A stretch of 64,000 nt of DNA from Nitrobacter sp051535215 (GCF_051535215.1 NZ_JBPPLY010000014.1:1-64000), one strand, 5' to 3'. Positions 1 to 7,955 are shown, counted from the first letter of the stretch. A program made the numbers and translations. Notes: generated by a model from the sequence alone, not told the origin.

Positions 1-45
1 GTGACGGATGACCATTTCTTTCTGGTGCCGAAGGTCGTCGAATAA
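1..45 (+). CDS. gatC: GatC, aspartyl/glutamyl-tRNA amidotransferase subunit C (C-terminal tail only)
   Basis: Frame 1 is open from the window edge to TAA at 43-45 and encodes 14 residues ending FFLVPKVVE, which matches the usual C-terminus of alphaproteobacterial GatC. GatC is the small subunit that stabilises GatA on GatB in the amidotransferase that converts Glu-tRNA(Gln) and Asp-tRNA(Asn) to the amidated forms. The identification rests on this short tail plus the gatA and gatB genes that follow. The rest of the gene lies outside the window. Confidence 0.8.
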   Translation: MTDDHFFLVPKVVE

Positions 46-59
46 CAGGTCGTGAGCCC

Positions 60-266
60 ATGTGTCTGCTGTGTAACGATGAGAAGGTCTATCGGACCTA
101 TATGGATCACCTCGACGCGTTGAAGCGACGGGGGGAGACTGTGGATCCCGACAAGGTATTGGACGCCGTCTTCGAGCAGCTTCAGGCGGAAGAAAAGGTT
201 CGCGCCACCGATCCCCGAAACGACAGGACGCTGTCGCCATTTTTTTGCAGCGCGGTTGATAAATGA
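60..266 (+). CDS. Small conserved-looking protein between gatC and gatA, function unknown
   Basis: A 68-residue frame begins 14 bases after the gatC stop and overlaps the gatA start in an ATGA arrangement (263-266), so it appears translationally coupled to gatA. It has a CxxC pair near the N-terminus (CLLC, residues 2-5), a central acidic/basic helical stretch and another Cys in the C-terminal SPFFCSAVD. There is no signal peptide or membrane segment. The CxxC plus distal Cys could bind a metal, but that is inference. I believe similar proteins occur between gatC and gatA in related genomes but cannot verify it here. The tight spacing and overlap support a real gene. Confidence 0.72.
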   Translation: MCLLCNDEKVYRTYMDHLDALKRRGETVDPDKVLDAVFEQLQAEEKVRATDPRNDRTLSPFFCSAVDK

Positions 267-1738
267 CGGATTTGACGTCGCTTACGCTGGCCGAGGCCCG
301 TGATGGTCTCGCGACCAGGTCGTTCACTGCGATTGAGTTGACCGACGCGCATCTGGCGGCAATGGAGGGCGCGCGCGCCCTCAATGCCTATGTGCTCGAG
401 ATGCCGGAGCGGGCGAGGGCGATGGCGCGCGAGGCTGACGCGCGGATTGGCAAAGGCGAGGGCGGGCCGCTCAACGGCATTCCGCTCGGCGTCAAGGATC
501 TGTTCGCGACCGAAGGAACGCGGACCACGGCATGCTCGCAAATTCTCGACGATTTCAAGCCGCCCTACGAATCCACCGTGACGTCGCAACTCTGGCGCGA
601 CGGCGCCGTGATGCTTGGAAAACTCAATAACGACGAATTCGCGATGGGGTCGTCGAACGAGACCTCGCGCTTCGGTCCCGTCATCAATCCGTGGCGGCGG
701 CAGGGGTCTGATGCGAAGCTGGTCCCCGGCGGTTCGTCGGGCGGGTCGGCTGCGGCGGTGGCGGCCCGACTGTGTCTTGGCGCGACTGCGACCGACACCG
801 GCGGTTCGATTCGCCAGCCCGCCGCCTTCACCGGCACCGTGGGCCTCAAGCCGACCTATGGACGCTGCTCGCGCTGGGGCATCGTCGCGTTTGCATCGTC
901 GCTCGATCAGGCTGGGCCGATCGCGCGCACCGTGCGCGACGCGGCTATCCTGATGCGCTCGATGGCCGGCCACGATCCGAAGGATACGACCTCGGTCGAT
1001 CGCGAAGTTCCCGACTACGAAGCTGCGGTCGGCAGATCCGTGAAAGGAATGAAGATCGGCCTTCCCAGGGAATATCGGCTCGACGGCATGCCCGCGGAGA
1101 TCGGGAGACTGTGGACGCAGGGCGCCGAGTGGCTGAAAGCCGCGGGCGCCGAACTGGTCGAGGTCTCGTTGCCGCATACGAAATACGCGCTGCCCGCTTA
1201 TTACATCGTGGCGCCCGCAGAGGCGTCGTCGAACCTCGCGCGTTACGATGGCGTTCGTTACGGCGCGCGCGTCGACGGCCGCAATCTCGTCGAAATGTAT
1301 GAGAATACGCGCGGGAAGGGCTTTGGCGCGGAGGTCCGCCGTCGTATCATGATCGGCACCTATGTCTTGTCCGCAGGTTACTACGACGCCTATTACCTTC
1401 GTGCGCAAAAGGTCCGGACCTTGATCAAGAAGGATTTCGAGGATTGCTATGCGGCGGGGGTCGATGCGATCCTGACACCCGCGACGCCATCTGCCGCCTT
1501 CGGCATCGGCGAGAAGGCTGGCGCCGATCCTATCGAGATGTATCTTAATGACATCTTCACCGTGACGGCGAACATGGCGGGCCTGCCGGGCATCGCCGTA
1601 CCTGCGGGCAGGGATGCTCATGGACTGCCGCTTGCATTGCAACTGATCGGCCGTCCGTTCGACGAGGAGACGCTCCTTTCGCTTGGCGAGATCGTCGAGC
1701 AGGCGGCAGGGCGCTTTATGCCGGAGGTGTGGTGGTGA
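263..1738 (+). CDS. gatA: GatA, glutamyl/aspartyl-tRNA amidotransferase subunit A
   Basis: This is the 491-residue glutaminase subunit of GatCAB, which releases ammonia from glutamine for transamidation of Glu-tRNA(Gln) or Asp-tRNA(Asn). The amidase-signature fold is clear: catalytic Lys78 in GVKDLF, cis-Ser158 in PGGSSGGS and nucleophile Ser182 in DTGGSIR. The 24-residue gap between the two serines is the family spacing. The length is normal for GatA. The ATG at 263 overlaps the stop of the small gene upstream, and the stop overlaps the next gene by 10 bases, so the cluster is probably co-transcribed. An indirect Gln/Asn tRNA-charging route is usual in Alphaproteobacteria. Confidence 0.97.
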   Translation: MTDLTSLTLAEARDGLATRSFTAIELTDAHLAAMEGARALNAYVLEMPERARAMAREADARIGKGEGGPLNGIPLGVKDLFATEGTRTTACSQILDDFKPPYESTVTSQLWRDGAVMLGKLNNDEFAMGSSNETSRFGPVINPWRRQGSDAKLVPGGSSGGSAAAVAARLCLGATATDTGGSIRQPAAFTGTVGLKPTYGRCSRWGIVAFASSLDQAGPIARTVRDAAILMRSMAGHDPKDTTSVDREVPDYEAAVGRSVKGMKIGLPREYRLDGMPAEIGRLWTQGAEWLKAAGAELVEVSLPHTKYALPAYYIVAPAEASSNLARYDGVRYGARVDGRNLVEMYENTRGKGFGAEVRRRIMIGTYVLSAGYYDAYYLRAQKVRTLIKKDFEDCYAAGVDAILTPATPSAAFGIGEKAGADPIEMYLNDIFTVTANMAGLPGIAVPAGRDAHGLPLALQLIGRPFDEETLLSLGEIVEQAAGRFMPEVWW

Positions 1739-2037
1739 CGCCGGAAGCTTTCAAGGCCAGCCTGACAAACGCCGAGCCACCGCCGGGCGTTTCGGCACCG
1801 CTTGCGGCATTGTGGTGGGCCGCCAAGGGTGACTGGAACAAGGCGCACGTCACCGTGCAAAACAAGCTGGGCACGGACGCCGCCTGGGTGCACGCCTATT
1901 TGCATCGGCTCGACGGACGCGAGATCAGCAATGCCGCGTACTGGTATCGCCGCGCGGACAAGCCGTTCGCGAAAAGTTCGTCCGAGGACGAGTGGAACCA
2001 GATTGTCGTGGAATTACTGGGCGGCGAGGGCGGCTAG
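1729..2037 (+). CDS. Conserved hypothetical protein downstream of gatA
   Basis: A 102-residue protein whose first codon (GTG at 1729, with further in-frame GTGs at 1732 and 1735) lies inside the end of gatA, implying coupling. The sequence is compact and soluble, with aromatic-rich segments such as ALWWAAKGDWNKAH and AAYWYRRADKPF. The alternation of Trp/Ala-rich helices resembles one or two TPR/Sel1-like helical hairpins, but no full repeat can be defined. No catalytic motif is visible. The position between gatA and the patatin gene is its only functional clue. The exact GTG used is uncertain. Confidence 0.75.
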   Translation: MVVTPEAFKASLTNAEPPPGVSAPLAALWWAAKGDWNKAHVTVQNKLGTDAAWVHAYLHRLDGREISNAAYWYRRADKPFAKSSSEDEWNQIVVELLGGEGG

Positions 2038-2123
2038 ACAGACGGGGCGGGCCGGGACAGCATGAGCGAGACTGTCCGGCTCTGCGCATCAATGGCGACA
2101 TCGGCGGGGACGATTGCACGGCC

Positions 2124-3506
2124 ATGCGTTCAGCATTTGCGATCATTGGATTTTGCGCGGTGCTGCTTGGCTGCGCGTCGATCCAGAACACGCCGGTCAA
2201 CCAGCCGGGCAGCAGCGCCGAGCTCGCGGGCCAGCTTCACGAAAACTTCGAGGAGCGCGCCGCTTCCGACGATGACCTGGTCGGGCTGTCGTTCTCGGGC
2301 GGCGGAACGCGGGCCGCGGCCTTTTCCTTCGGCGTGCTGGAGGAGTTGGCGCAAATACCGGCGCGCGGTGGCGGAGGCGTGTCGATGCTTGATCGCATCG
2401 ATTTCATTTCCGGCGTGTCTGGCGGCTCGGTTACGGCGGCATATTTCGGGCTGCGCAAACGCGCGGCGCTTGCCGACTTCCGTGAAAGATTTCTGCTGCG
2501 CAACGCGGAGGAAGGGCTTCAGACCGACCTCAATCTTGCCACGCTCGGCAAGGCGTTTGCCGGCGGCATCAATGACTCCAGCGGCCTGCCGCGCTGGCTC
2601 GATGCCAACCTGTTTCATGGCGCGACCTTCGCCGATCTTCGCAAGACGGTGCGCCCGCGAGTCTGGATCAACGCCTCCGACATCTACAATCGCACGCCCT
2701 TTGTTTTCGGTGTGACCGCGTTCAGCGCGATGTGCAGCGATCTCGGATCCTATCCGCTGGCGAACGCGGTGGCCGCGTCGGCAGCGGTGCCTGTTGCGTT
2801 CGCGCCGGTGGTGATCCAGACCTTTCCGGGCCGGTGCAAGGATCCGCTGCCGGCCTGGATCGTGAAGGCGCGCGACAACCGCAACGCGCCCCCGATGCTG
2901 AGCGCGTTTGCGAAAGCGGTCAGTCGCTATCACGATGGCGAAATTCCCTATATCAAGCTGCTCGACGGCGGCTTGGTCGACAACTACGGCTTGGCCGGTT
3001 TCACCATTGCGCGGCTGTCGGCGAGCACGCCCTATGGACCGCTGTCGCCCGATCAGGCCGTCAAGATACGGCGCGCGCTGTTTCTGGTGATCGATGCGAA
3101 GACCGGCCTCGCCGGCAACTGGATCAATACCATTGAAGGCCCGAGCGGCGTCGACCTGGTCAAGGCCGCCGCGGACACCGCGATCGATGCCAGCGTCGGC
3201 GCGGGCTATACCGCCTTCGAGCGAACCATGGGCGACTGGCAGACGGCGCTGATCCGCTGGCGCTGCGGCCTGTCGGCCGCCGATCGCGCCCGTTACGGCG
3301 CGCGCCCGGGTTGGAATTGCCACGATTTGAAATTGTTCGTGGGACGGATCGGCTTCGATCAACTTGATCCCGCGCGTGCCGCGAGCCTGGAGACCGTTCC
3401 GACCCGCTTCCATCTGCCGCCGCAACAGGTCGATGACGTGATCGCCGCCGGGCGCGACGCGTTGCGGGCGAGCCCCACCTTCCGCGCGTTTGCCGGCAGC
3501 AGGTGA
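2124..3506 (+). CDS. Patatin-like phospholipase, predicted lipoprotein
   Basis: This 460-residue protein starts with a short hydrophobic signal ending in LLGC, a lipobox with Cys17, so it is probably anchored to a membrane by lipid. The patatin fold is shown by the oxyanion loop SFSGGGTRAA (about 57-66), the nucleophile elbow GVSGG with Ser99, and the DGG motif with Asp281 (LLDGGLVDNYG), which give the Ser-Asp dyad of lipid acyl hydrolases. A longer in-frame start at 1992 exists, but it adds 44 low-quality residues and would hide the signal peptide, so I chose 2124. It lies between gatA and gatB on the same strand. The substrate is unknown, and a link to tRNA amidation is not evident. Confidence 0.88.
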   Translation: MRSAFAIIGFCAVLLGCASIQNTPVNQPGSSAELAGQLHENFEERAASDDDLVGLSFSGGGTRAAAFSFGVLEELAQIPARGGGGVSMLDRIDFISGVSGGSVTAAYFGLRKRAALADFRERFLLRNAEEGLQTDLNLATLGKAFAGGINDSSGLPRWLDANLFHGATFADLRKTVRPRVWINASDIYNRTPFVFGVTAFSAMCSDLGSYPLANAVAASAAVPVAFAPVVIQTFPGRCKDPLPAWIVKARDNRNAPPMLSAFAKAVSRYHDGEIPYIKLLDGGLVDNYGLAGFTIARLSASTPYGPLSPDQAVKIRRALFLVIDAKTGLAGNWINTIEGPSGVDLVKAAADTAIDASVGAGYTAFERTMGDWQTALIRWRCGLSAADRARYGARPGWNCHDLKLFVGRIGFDQLDPARAASLETVPTRFHLPPQQVDDVIAAGRDALRASPTFRAFAGSR

Positions 3507-3580
3507 GCGGGCGCAAGCGGCCGACTCAATTGATTTGGACGGGGGTTTTCCCGTCGCAACCTCCGGGGTAAAAGCCGCGC

Positions 3581-5065
3581 ATGAACGCACCTGTCAAACC
3601 GTCGAACCTGATCAAGGGCGCCACCGGCGAGTGGGAGATCGTGATCGGGCTCGAAGTCCACGCCCAGGTCACATCCAACGCAAAGCTGTTCTCCGGCGCG
3701 TCGACTGCCTTCGGCGGCGATCCCAACAGCCACGTCTCGCTGGTCGACGCCGCGATGCCCGGAATGCTGCCTGTCATCAACGAGGAATGCGTCCGGCAGG
3801 CGGTGCGGACCGGATTGGGACTGAACGCCCGGATCAATCTGCGCTCGGTGTTCGACCGCAAGAACTATTTCTATCCCGACCTGCCGCAGGGCTATCAGAT
3901 CAGCCAGTACAAGTCGCCGATCGTCGGCGAGGGCGAGGTCGTGGTCGATCTCGCCGATGGCACGAGCATCACGGTTGGGATCGAGCGGCTGCATCTCGAA
4001 CAGGACGCGGGCAAGTCGCTGCACGACCAGCATGCCGACATGAGCGCGATCGATCTGAACCGCTCCGGCGTGGCGCTGATGGAAATCGTCTCCAAGCCGG
4101 ATATGCGCTCGTCGGAACAGGCCAGAGCCTATGTGACGAAACTGCGGTCGATCCTGCGCTATCTCGGCACCTGCGACGGCGACATGGAGAAGGGCAGCCT
4201 GCGCGCCGACGTCAACGTCTCGGTGCGCCGGCTAGGGCAGCCCTTCGGCACCCGCTGCGAGATCAAGAACGTCAATTCCATCCGCTTCATCGGTCAGGCG
4301 ATCGAACACGAGGCGCGACGCCAGATCAGCATCCTCGAGGATGGTGGCAGCATCGACCAGGAAACCCGGCTGTTCGATCCGGACAAGGGCGAGACCCGCG
4401 CGATGCGCTCCAAGGAAGAGGCGCACGACTACCGCTACTTTCCGGATCCCGACCTGCTGCCGCTGGAATTTTCGCAAGACTTCGTCGATGCGCTGAAGGT
4501 CGACCTGCCGGAATTGCCCGACCAGAAGAAGACGCGCTTCATCGGCGACTTCGGTCTGACGCCCTACGACGCCGCCGTGCTGGTCAGCGAACACGAGAGC
4601 GCCAACTTCTATGAGGCGGTGCTGGCGGGGCTTGCGAATGCGCGCCGCGACGGAAAGCTGGCTGCCAACTGGGTGATCAACGAACTGTTCGGGCGGCTCA
4701 ACAGGGAAAGCCGGGGAATTGCGGAATCGCCGGTATCGGCATCGCAGCTCGCCGCGATCCTAGACCTGATCGGCGAAGGCACCATTTCCGGCAAGATCGC
4801 CAAGGATCTGTTCGAGATCGTCTGGACCGAGGGCGGCGACCCGCGGGCGCTGGTCGAAGCGCGCGGGATGAAGCAGGTCACCGACATGGGTGCGATCGAG
4901 AAGGCGGTGGATGACATCGTCGCCGCCAATCCGGACAAGGCCGCGCAGGTCCGCGACAAGCCGCAGATGATCGGCTGGTTCGTCGGTCAGGTGATGAAGG
5001 CGTCCGGCGGCAAGGCCAACCCGCAAGCCGTGAACGATCTGCTCAAGACCAAGCTCGGTCTGTAG
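3581..5065 (+). CDS. gatB: GatB, aspartyl/glutamyl-tRNA amidotransferase subunit B
   Basis: This 494-residue protein is the kinase/amidotransferase subunit of GatCAB, which activates the misacylated tRNA with ATP and transfers the amide. The start WEIVIGLEVHAQV and the early segments DAAMPGMLPV, FDRKNYFYPDLPQGYQISQ and RLHLEQDAGKS are diagnostic of the GatB catalytic core. The C-terminal third carries the helical YqeY-like tail (ANWVINELFGRLN). Length is typical. It starts 74 bases after the patatin gene on the same strand and ends the gat group, followed by about 690 bases without a convincing gene. Confidence 0.97.
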   Translation: MNAPVKPSNLIKGATGEWEIVIGLEVHAQVTSNAKLFSGASTAFGGDPNSHVSLVDAAMPGMLPVINEECVRQAVRTGLGLNARINLRSVFDRKNYFYPDLPQGYQISQYKSPIVGEGEVVVDLADGTSITVGIERLHLEQDAGKSLHDQHADMSAIDLNRSGVALMEIVSKPDMRSSEQARAYVTKLRSILRYLGTCDGDMEKGSLRADVNVSVRRLGQPFGTRCEIKNVNSIRFIGQAIEHEARRQISILEDGGSIDQETRLFDPDKGETRAMRSKEEAHDYRYFPDPDLLPLEFSQDFVDALKVDLPELPDQKKTRFIGDFGLTPYDAAVLVSEHESANFYEAVLAGLANARRDGKLAANWVINELFGRLNRESRGIAESPVSASQLAAILDLIGEGTISGKIAKDLFEIVWTEGGDPRALVEARGMKQVTDMGAIEKAVDDIVAANPDKAAQVRDKPQMIGWFVGQVMKASGGKANPQAVNDLLKTKLGL

Positions 5066-5756
5066 TCGTCATCCGCCCCGCTGCCGTCGATCGGTGCTTC
5101 AACATTGCGTTCGTCTGCATGTGCGCAGTCTGTCGGCGATGCGATGCATGCTGGTCCGGCGCGTGGCCGCATTGTCCGAAGGATGCAGGATGCGGAGCGA
5201 GACGTTGGGCGATGCTACGCTCCGTCTGCTCGCCGAAATTGCAGTCGTGTGTGCGCGCGTTGTACGCCGGCATCACACCGTGATGACGTGACGATAGCTG
5301 CTCTGGTTTTGCGAATCGGATTTCACGATTCGCAAAAAGCGCAGCTTCACGGGCACCGAATGGCAATTTCCCGGATTGGCGTGAAAATATTTTTGTTGCC
5401 AAAAGTTGCGACTCGGAGTCCGCGCTACGACGATCGTCACGGGCGCAGCGACTCGGCGTCGTGGGTCACACGCGTCTGTCGTTACGTTGCGAAGTGCAGA
5501 ATGATGCTGCGGCACAGCCACTTCCTGAAATGTCGACATTTGTCGATGCAGGTTTTTCGCTGGTTGAGCTCGCTGCTCATCGCCGAATATGCGCAGCATT
5601 CTAAAATGCGTCGTCGCTGCGGCGGCATTTGTCTGTCAACACTTCCTTAAGTGGGACACTGTTTTTTTCAATGTGTTGGTGTATTCGAAGGATGTGCATT
5701 TCGATTCCCGAGTGCACGCAGCGACTAAGCCATCTCACTAACCCCTGGAGGGCAAC
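5066..5756. other. Long intergenic region after gatB
   Basis: No convincing gene is seen. Open frames here have unnatural compositions. The region contains a perfect 12-base inverted repeat at 5307-5337 and becomes AT-richer near 5640-5700, where the promoter of the lysine-rich gene should lie. Confidence 0.5.
5307..5337. repeat. Perfect 12-base inverted repeat
   Basis: TTTTGCGAATCG at 5307-5318 and CGATTCGCAAAA at 5326-5337 are exact reverse complements around a 7-base loop. There is no T-run after either arm, so it is not a standard terminator. It could be an operator, a hairpin in a transcript or a small dispersed palindrome. A partial look-alike (TTTTGCGAATTGGATTCC) lies near 51938. Confidence 0.6.
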
Positions 5757-5864
5757 ATGGCCAAGAAGGCGAAGAAGGCAAAAGCTAAGAAGGTCAAGAA
5801 GGCGAAGAGCGCGGTGAAGAAGACTGCGAAGAAGACCCGCAAGGTCGCCAAGAAGAAGAAGTAA
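5757..5864 (+). CDS. Lysine/alanine-rich histone-like mini-protein
   Basis: A 35-residue gene too short for most callers. Nearly half of its residues are Lys; it is built of KKAKKAK-type repeats and ends in KKKK before TAA. A strong ribosome binding site (GGAGGG) lies 5-6 bases before the ATG at 5757. The composition matches the lysine-rich tails of histone H1-like and AlgP-like bacterial proteins, so nucleic-acid binding is likely, but this is inferred from charge alone. It stands alone in a gene-poor stretch of about 1.5 kb. The codons mix AAG with GCG, GCA and GCT and do not form an exact DNA repeat. Confidence 0.75.
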   Translation: MAKKAKKAKAKKVKKAKSAVKKTAKKTRKVAKKKK

Positions 5865-6563
5865 GCTCGCGTGATGGAATCGCCGGCGGATGCCGGCGAC
5901 GTCGCAAGAGCCGAAGAGAGTTTGCCTCCAAGAGCAGATTTTCAATCCAGGCTCCGGTCGACGAGAGAGGGTGTCGGCGAGACATCAGGTCAAACGGTCG
6001 GATCGTCTGTCCCGGGAGCTCCCCGTGACAACCGGTCCGAGGGAAGATCACGGTGAGTTCACCTGGGGTCTTCGTTCGATGCGGATGTCAATGTCCGCAG
6101 TCACCAGCGGCCTCGGCTGCGGTGAGAGTTGGTCCTGACGTGTTCACCGACGCCCTCGTCCTGCCGCCGGCGTGGCTCAGCCCCGGTGTTGCTGTTTCCC
6201 CATTGTTTGAATCGTTGCCGCCACCGCGGTGACCGCGGTTTCACCGCGATGCGCGTTCAGCGCTGCCGGACCGGGCTCGGCTCTGGCGATGGTTACCGGT
6301 TTGCCAAGCACGACAGTAAACCGAATTCCGCGGAATCAGGAAAGTCTCCGAAAAACAAAGACTTTTTCGATTCCACCGGGTGGTCCTCGCACTGAGCGTT
6401 CACGTTCGATTCATCGCAATGCTTAAACTGCTCTTCAAATTTTACCGCCATGGTCTGCGCGTCTGGACGGCACGCCGGTGAACGGCGGTCGGGACCAGCG
6501 GGGACGACGACAAGTGGATGGGGCCGCGCTCGAAGCAGGGCGGTTATAAAAAGGAACAGAGGA
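5865..6563. other. Intergenic region, no gene recognised
   Basis: About 700 bases with only short, poorly supported frames. Just after the lysine-rich gene, CGCCGGCGGATGCCGGCG (about 5881-5898) can form a short GC hairpin without a clear T-run. The segment 6300-6440 is AT-richer and probably carries the promoter of the Sel1-like gene. Confidence 0.45.
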
Positions 6564-6830
6564 ATGTTTCAGGGGCATATCGATTTCGAGACGGCAGCGC
6601 CGGTAGGCGCTGACACCATTCAGAATATTCTGTTCGAACGCGGTTTGTACTGGGCGAGCGGCCGGGCCGGTCTGGTCGACCTGGTGGCCGCGCACAAGTG
6701 GTTCAATCTCGCAGCGCTCAAGGGCCATACCGAAGCGATCGCGATGCGTCGGGAAATCGCGGCGCTCATGTCCGAGGCCGAGATTGTCGCAGCACAGCGC
6801 GAGGCGAGGGCCTGGATGACCGTGCATTGA
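6564..6830 (+). CDS. Sel1-repeat-like small protein
   Basis: An 88-residue protein starting at the ATG at 6564, preceded by AGGAACAGAGGA, a good ribosome binding site. An upstream in-frame start at 6450 lacks this. The middle carries a Sel1-like helical repeat (LVDLVAAHKWFNLAALKG, then HTEAIAMRREIAALMSEAEI), and the end (AAQREARAW) resembles the tail of short Sel1 proteins common in rhizobial genomes. These modules mediate protein contacts. There is no signal peptide. The gene is isolated, so its partner is unknown. Confidence 0.78.
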   Translation: MFQGHIDFETAAPVGADTIQNILFERGLYWASGRAGLVDLVAAHKWFNLAALKGHTEAIAMRREIAALMSEAEIVAAQREARAWMTVH

Positions 6831-7006
6831 TCCGCTCTCAGGCGCAACTTCCGGCAAGCCTCACGGACGGTTCGGCTTGGTCCTGGCTATAACGCGGCGC
6901 CATGCTTCGTCCCCGTCGCTATCGCGACAAGGGACTCGCGTTATTCGTGCGGTTTGCGAAATCCGTTTTGAATTGGAAATCAGCGAGCCGTTTTGAGTCG
7001 CATCTT

Positions 7007-7204
7007 TTAAGCGGGGCAGGCGCCCTGCAGGACGCCGTTCGCCTGACCATAGAAGCCGGCGGCTCCTGCGGAGTTCCCCAGCGAGTTCAGGATGTCGCCG
7101 ACCGATATGTAAATCTTGCTGACGGCAATCGCAGTCCGGCAGTCCATGCCGCCGGCAACTGCTTCGAGATTGGTGTCGTTCAGTTCGCGCATCTCGGTGT
7201 GCAT
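7007..7204 (-). CDS. Small peptide with double-glycine leader
   Basis: A 65-residue product starting at 7204 behind AGGAGAG. Residues 5-19 (MRELNDTNLEAVAGG) form a double-glycine leader of the kind cut by C39-peptidase transporters in class II bacteriocin-like peptides. The mature part begins MDCRTAIAVSK, is Gly/Ala/Ser-rich and contains two Cys (in DCR and in the C-terminal QGACPA). No peptidase/ABC transporter, immunity gene or modification enzyme lies nearby. A CRP/FNR-like palindrome lies 78 bases upstream (7283-7298). It resembles the second peptide at 36789 in both leader and promoter. Bacteriocin, signal or another secreted role remains open. Confidence 0.72.
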   Translation of the reverse strand: MHTEMRELNDTNLEAVAGGMDCRTAIAVSKIYISVGDILNSLGNSAGAAGFYGQANGVLQGACPA

Positions 7205-7282
7205 GTCTCTCTCCTGTTTTGAAGGAGAGGCCGTCCCCTCGTGATCAACGTCGCAGGAGTACGACGCGCCGGTCTTCGTCGC

Positions 7283-7298
7283 TGTGACGGATGTCACA
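7283..7298 (-). promoter_or_regulatory. CRP/FNR-family-like operator upstream of the double-glycine peptide gene
   Basis: TGTGACGGATGTCACA has perfect 6-base half-sites (TGTGAC/GTCACA) around a 4-base spacer, fitting the TGTGA-N6-TCACA class. Read towards the peptide gene its flanks (GCTT before, GCG after) match those of the site at 36700-36715. Its end is 78 bases before the ATG at 7204, a position compatible with activation. The regulator is not identified. Confidence 0.68.
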
Positions 7299-7373
7299 AA
7301 GCGGACAGGGCACCCGCGAGTTTGAACCGCGAGGTCGATCGTTGCTGACCTGAAATCTGACCTAGCCGTCGCT

Positions 7374-7511
7374 CTATATATAGATGCCGAACGAGTGGCC
7401 GAGAGCTCTCGCCAACGAGAAGCCGGCACGGGTCAATGTCCCGTTGTTGTAATTCTGATCCCACTGGTTGATCACAACCAGCGCGACTGCCAGCGCGAAA
7501 ATCATCTTCAT
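7374..7511 (-). CDS. Small predicted membrane peptide
   Basis: A 45-residue frame starting at the ATG at 7511 (MKMIFALAVALVVINQWDQN). The first 15 residues form one hydrophobic helix, followed by a polar tail with NNGTLTRAG and RALGHSFG. Similar short single-span proteins are, as far as I recall, widespread in Bradyrhizobium-like genomes with a conserved QWD-YNNG-like core, which supports this call. The ribosome binding site is weak. It lies upstream of the double-glycine peptide gene on the same strand, with that gene's operator between them, so the two are probably separate units. Confidence 0.55.
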   Translation of the reverse strand: MKMIFALAVALVVINQWDQNYNNGTLTRAGFSLARALGHSFGIYI

Positions 7512-7590
7512 GATGGTACATTGACACCAGAGTCTTAAGATTAAATTAGGACTGGCGGCTGTTGGGTCCGGGTGCTGTTTTCGAACATTC

Positions 7591-7643
7591 CCGGCAGAGA
7601 AGGTGCCTGGTCGAAGTAGGGCCAATACCGGCAGAGAAGGTGC
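7591..7643. repeat. Direct repeat of 16 bases, two copies
   Basis: CCGGCAGAGAAGGTGC occurs at 7591-7606 and again at 7628-7643, 37 bases apart. It lies just left of the TGTCCTAA motif at 7644 and may belong to a decayed mobile element around the 71-residue gene. Confidence 0.65.
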
Positions 7644-7955
7644 TGTCCTAATGCTGACGTCAAAATGAAAAAGGCCGCCCACTGAGGCGCCTTGCGGGTT
7701 CCAAAATGGGTGAACGATCAAGGGCTCCAGAGACGGACGAAGACGCCGCAAAGCTCTCCTTGAATGAGCTTAATGAATGGATCAGCCGCGCTGAGTTTCG
7801 CGCATGTCGTCTCAGTCTGTCAGCTTCGCTCAAGAAGTCTGCAATGAAACGACTCGTCTGGCTGGAATCTCGGCGCGAAACGTTGCATGGCGTCCCGGCT
7901 CCTAAACGTGGACGTTTTTGAACTTAGGACACTTTCCAAATCAACTTAGGACACT
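7644..7955. repeat. Possible decayed small element with TGTCCTAA/TTAGGACA ends
   Basis: TGTCCTAA at 7644-7651 is the reverse complement of TTAGGACA at 7924-7931, bounding 288 bases that contain the 71-residue gene. The right side has AACTTAGGACACT twice (7921-7933 and 7943-7955). No transposase is present. The inverted match is only 8 bases, so this is a suggestion of a small non-autonomous or degenerate element and not a proven one. Confidence 0.3.
7706..7921 (+). CDS. Small conserved-looking hypothetical protein
   Basis: A 71-residue charged helical protein with a core SLNELNEWISRAEFRACRLS followed by LKKSAMKRLVWLESRRE and HGVPAP. The pattern (an acidic start, an amphipathic helix with R-A-E-F-R, then an R/K-rich helix ending HG-PA) resembles small hypothetical proteins I associate with rhizobial genomes. 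There is no signal peptide, membrane segment or catalytic motif. It lies between possible element ends (7644 and 7931), immediately upstream of the recA control region. Confidence 0.5.
   Translation: MGERSRAPETDEDAAKLSLNELNEWISRAEFRACRLSLSASLKKSAMKRLVWLESRRETLHGVPAPKRGRF

Noticed and set aside
182..1642. Long antisense open frame (about 486 codons) across gatA
   Set aside because: Strongly biased Arg/His composition and complete overlap with gatA, whose active-site residues are intact; such shadows are common in high-G+C DNA.
5105..5650. Open frame of 181 codons after gatB
   Set aside because: Composition is irregular, rich in Arg, Cys and His, with no ribosome binding site; it runs across the inverted repeat at 5307.
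7591..7643. Repeated 16-mers considered as a CRISPR start
   Set aside because: Only two copies with a 37-base spacer, no further repeats and no cas genes.
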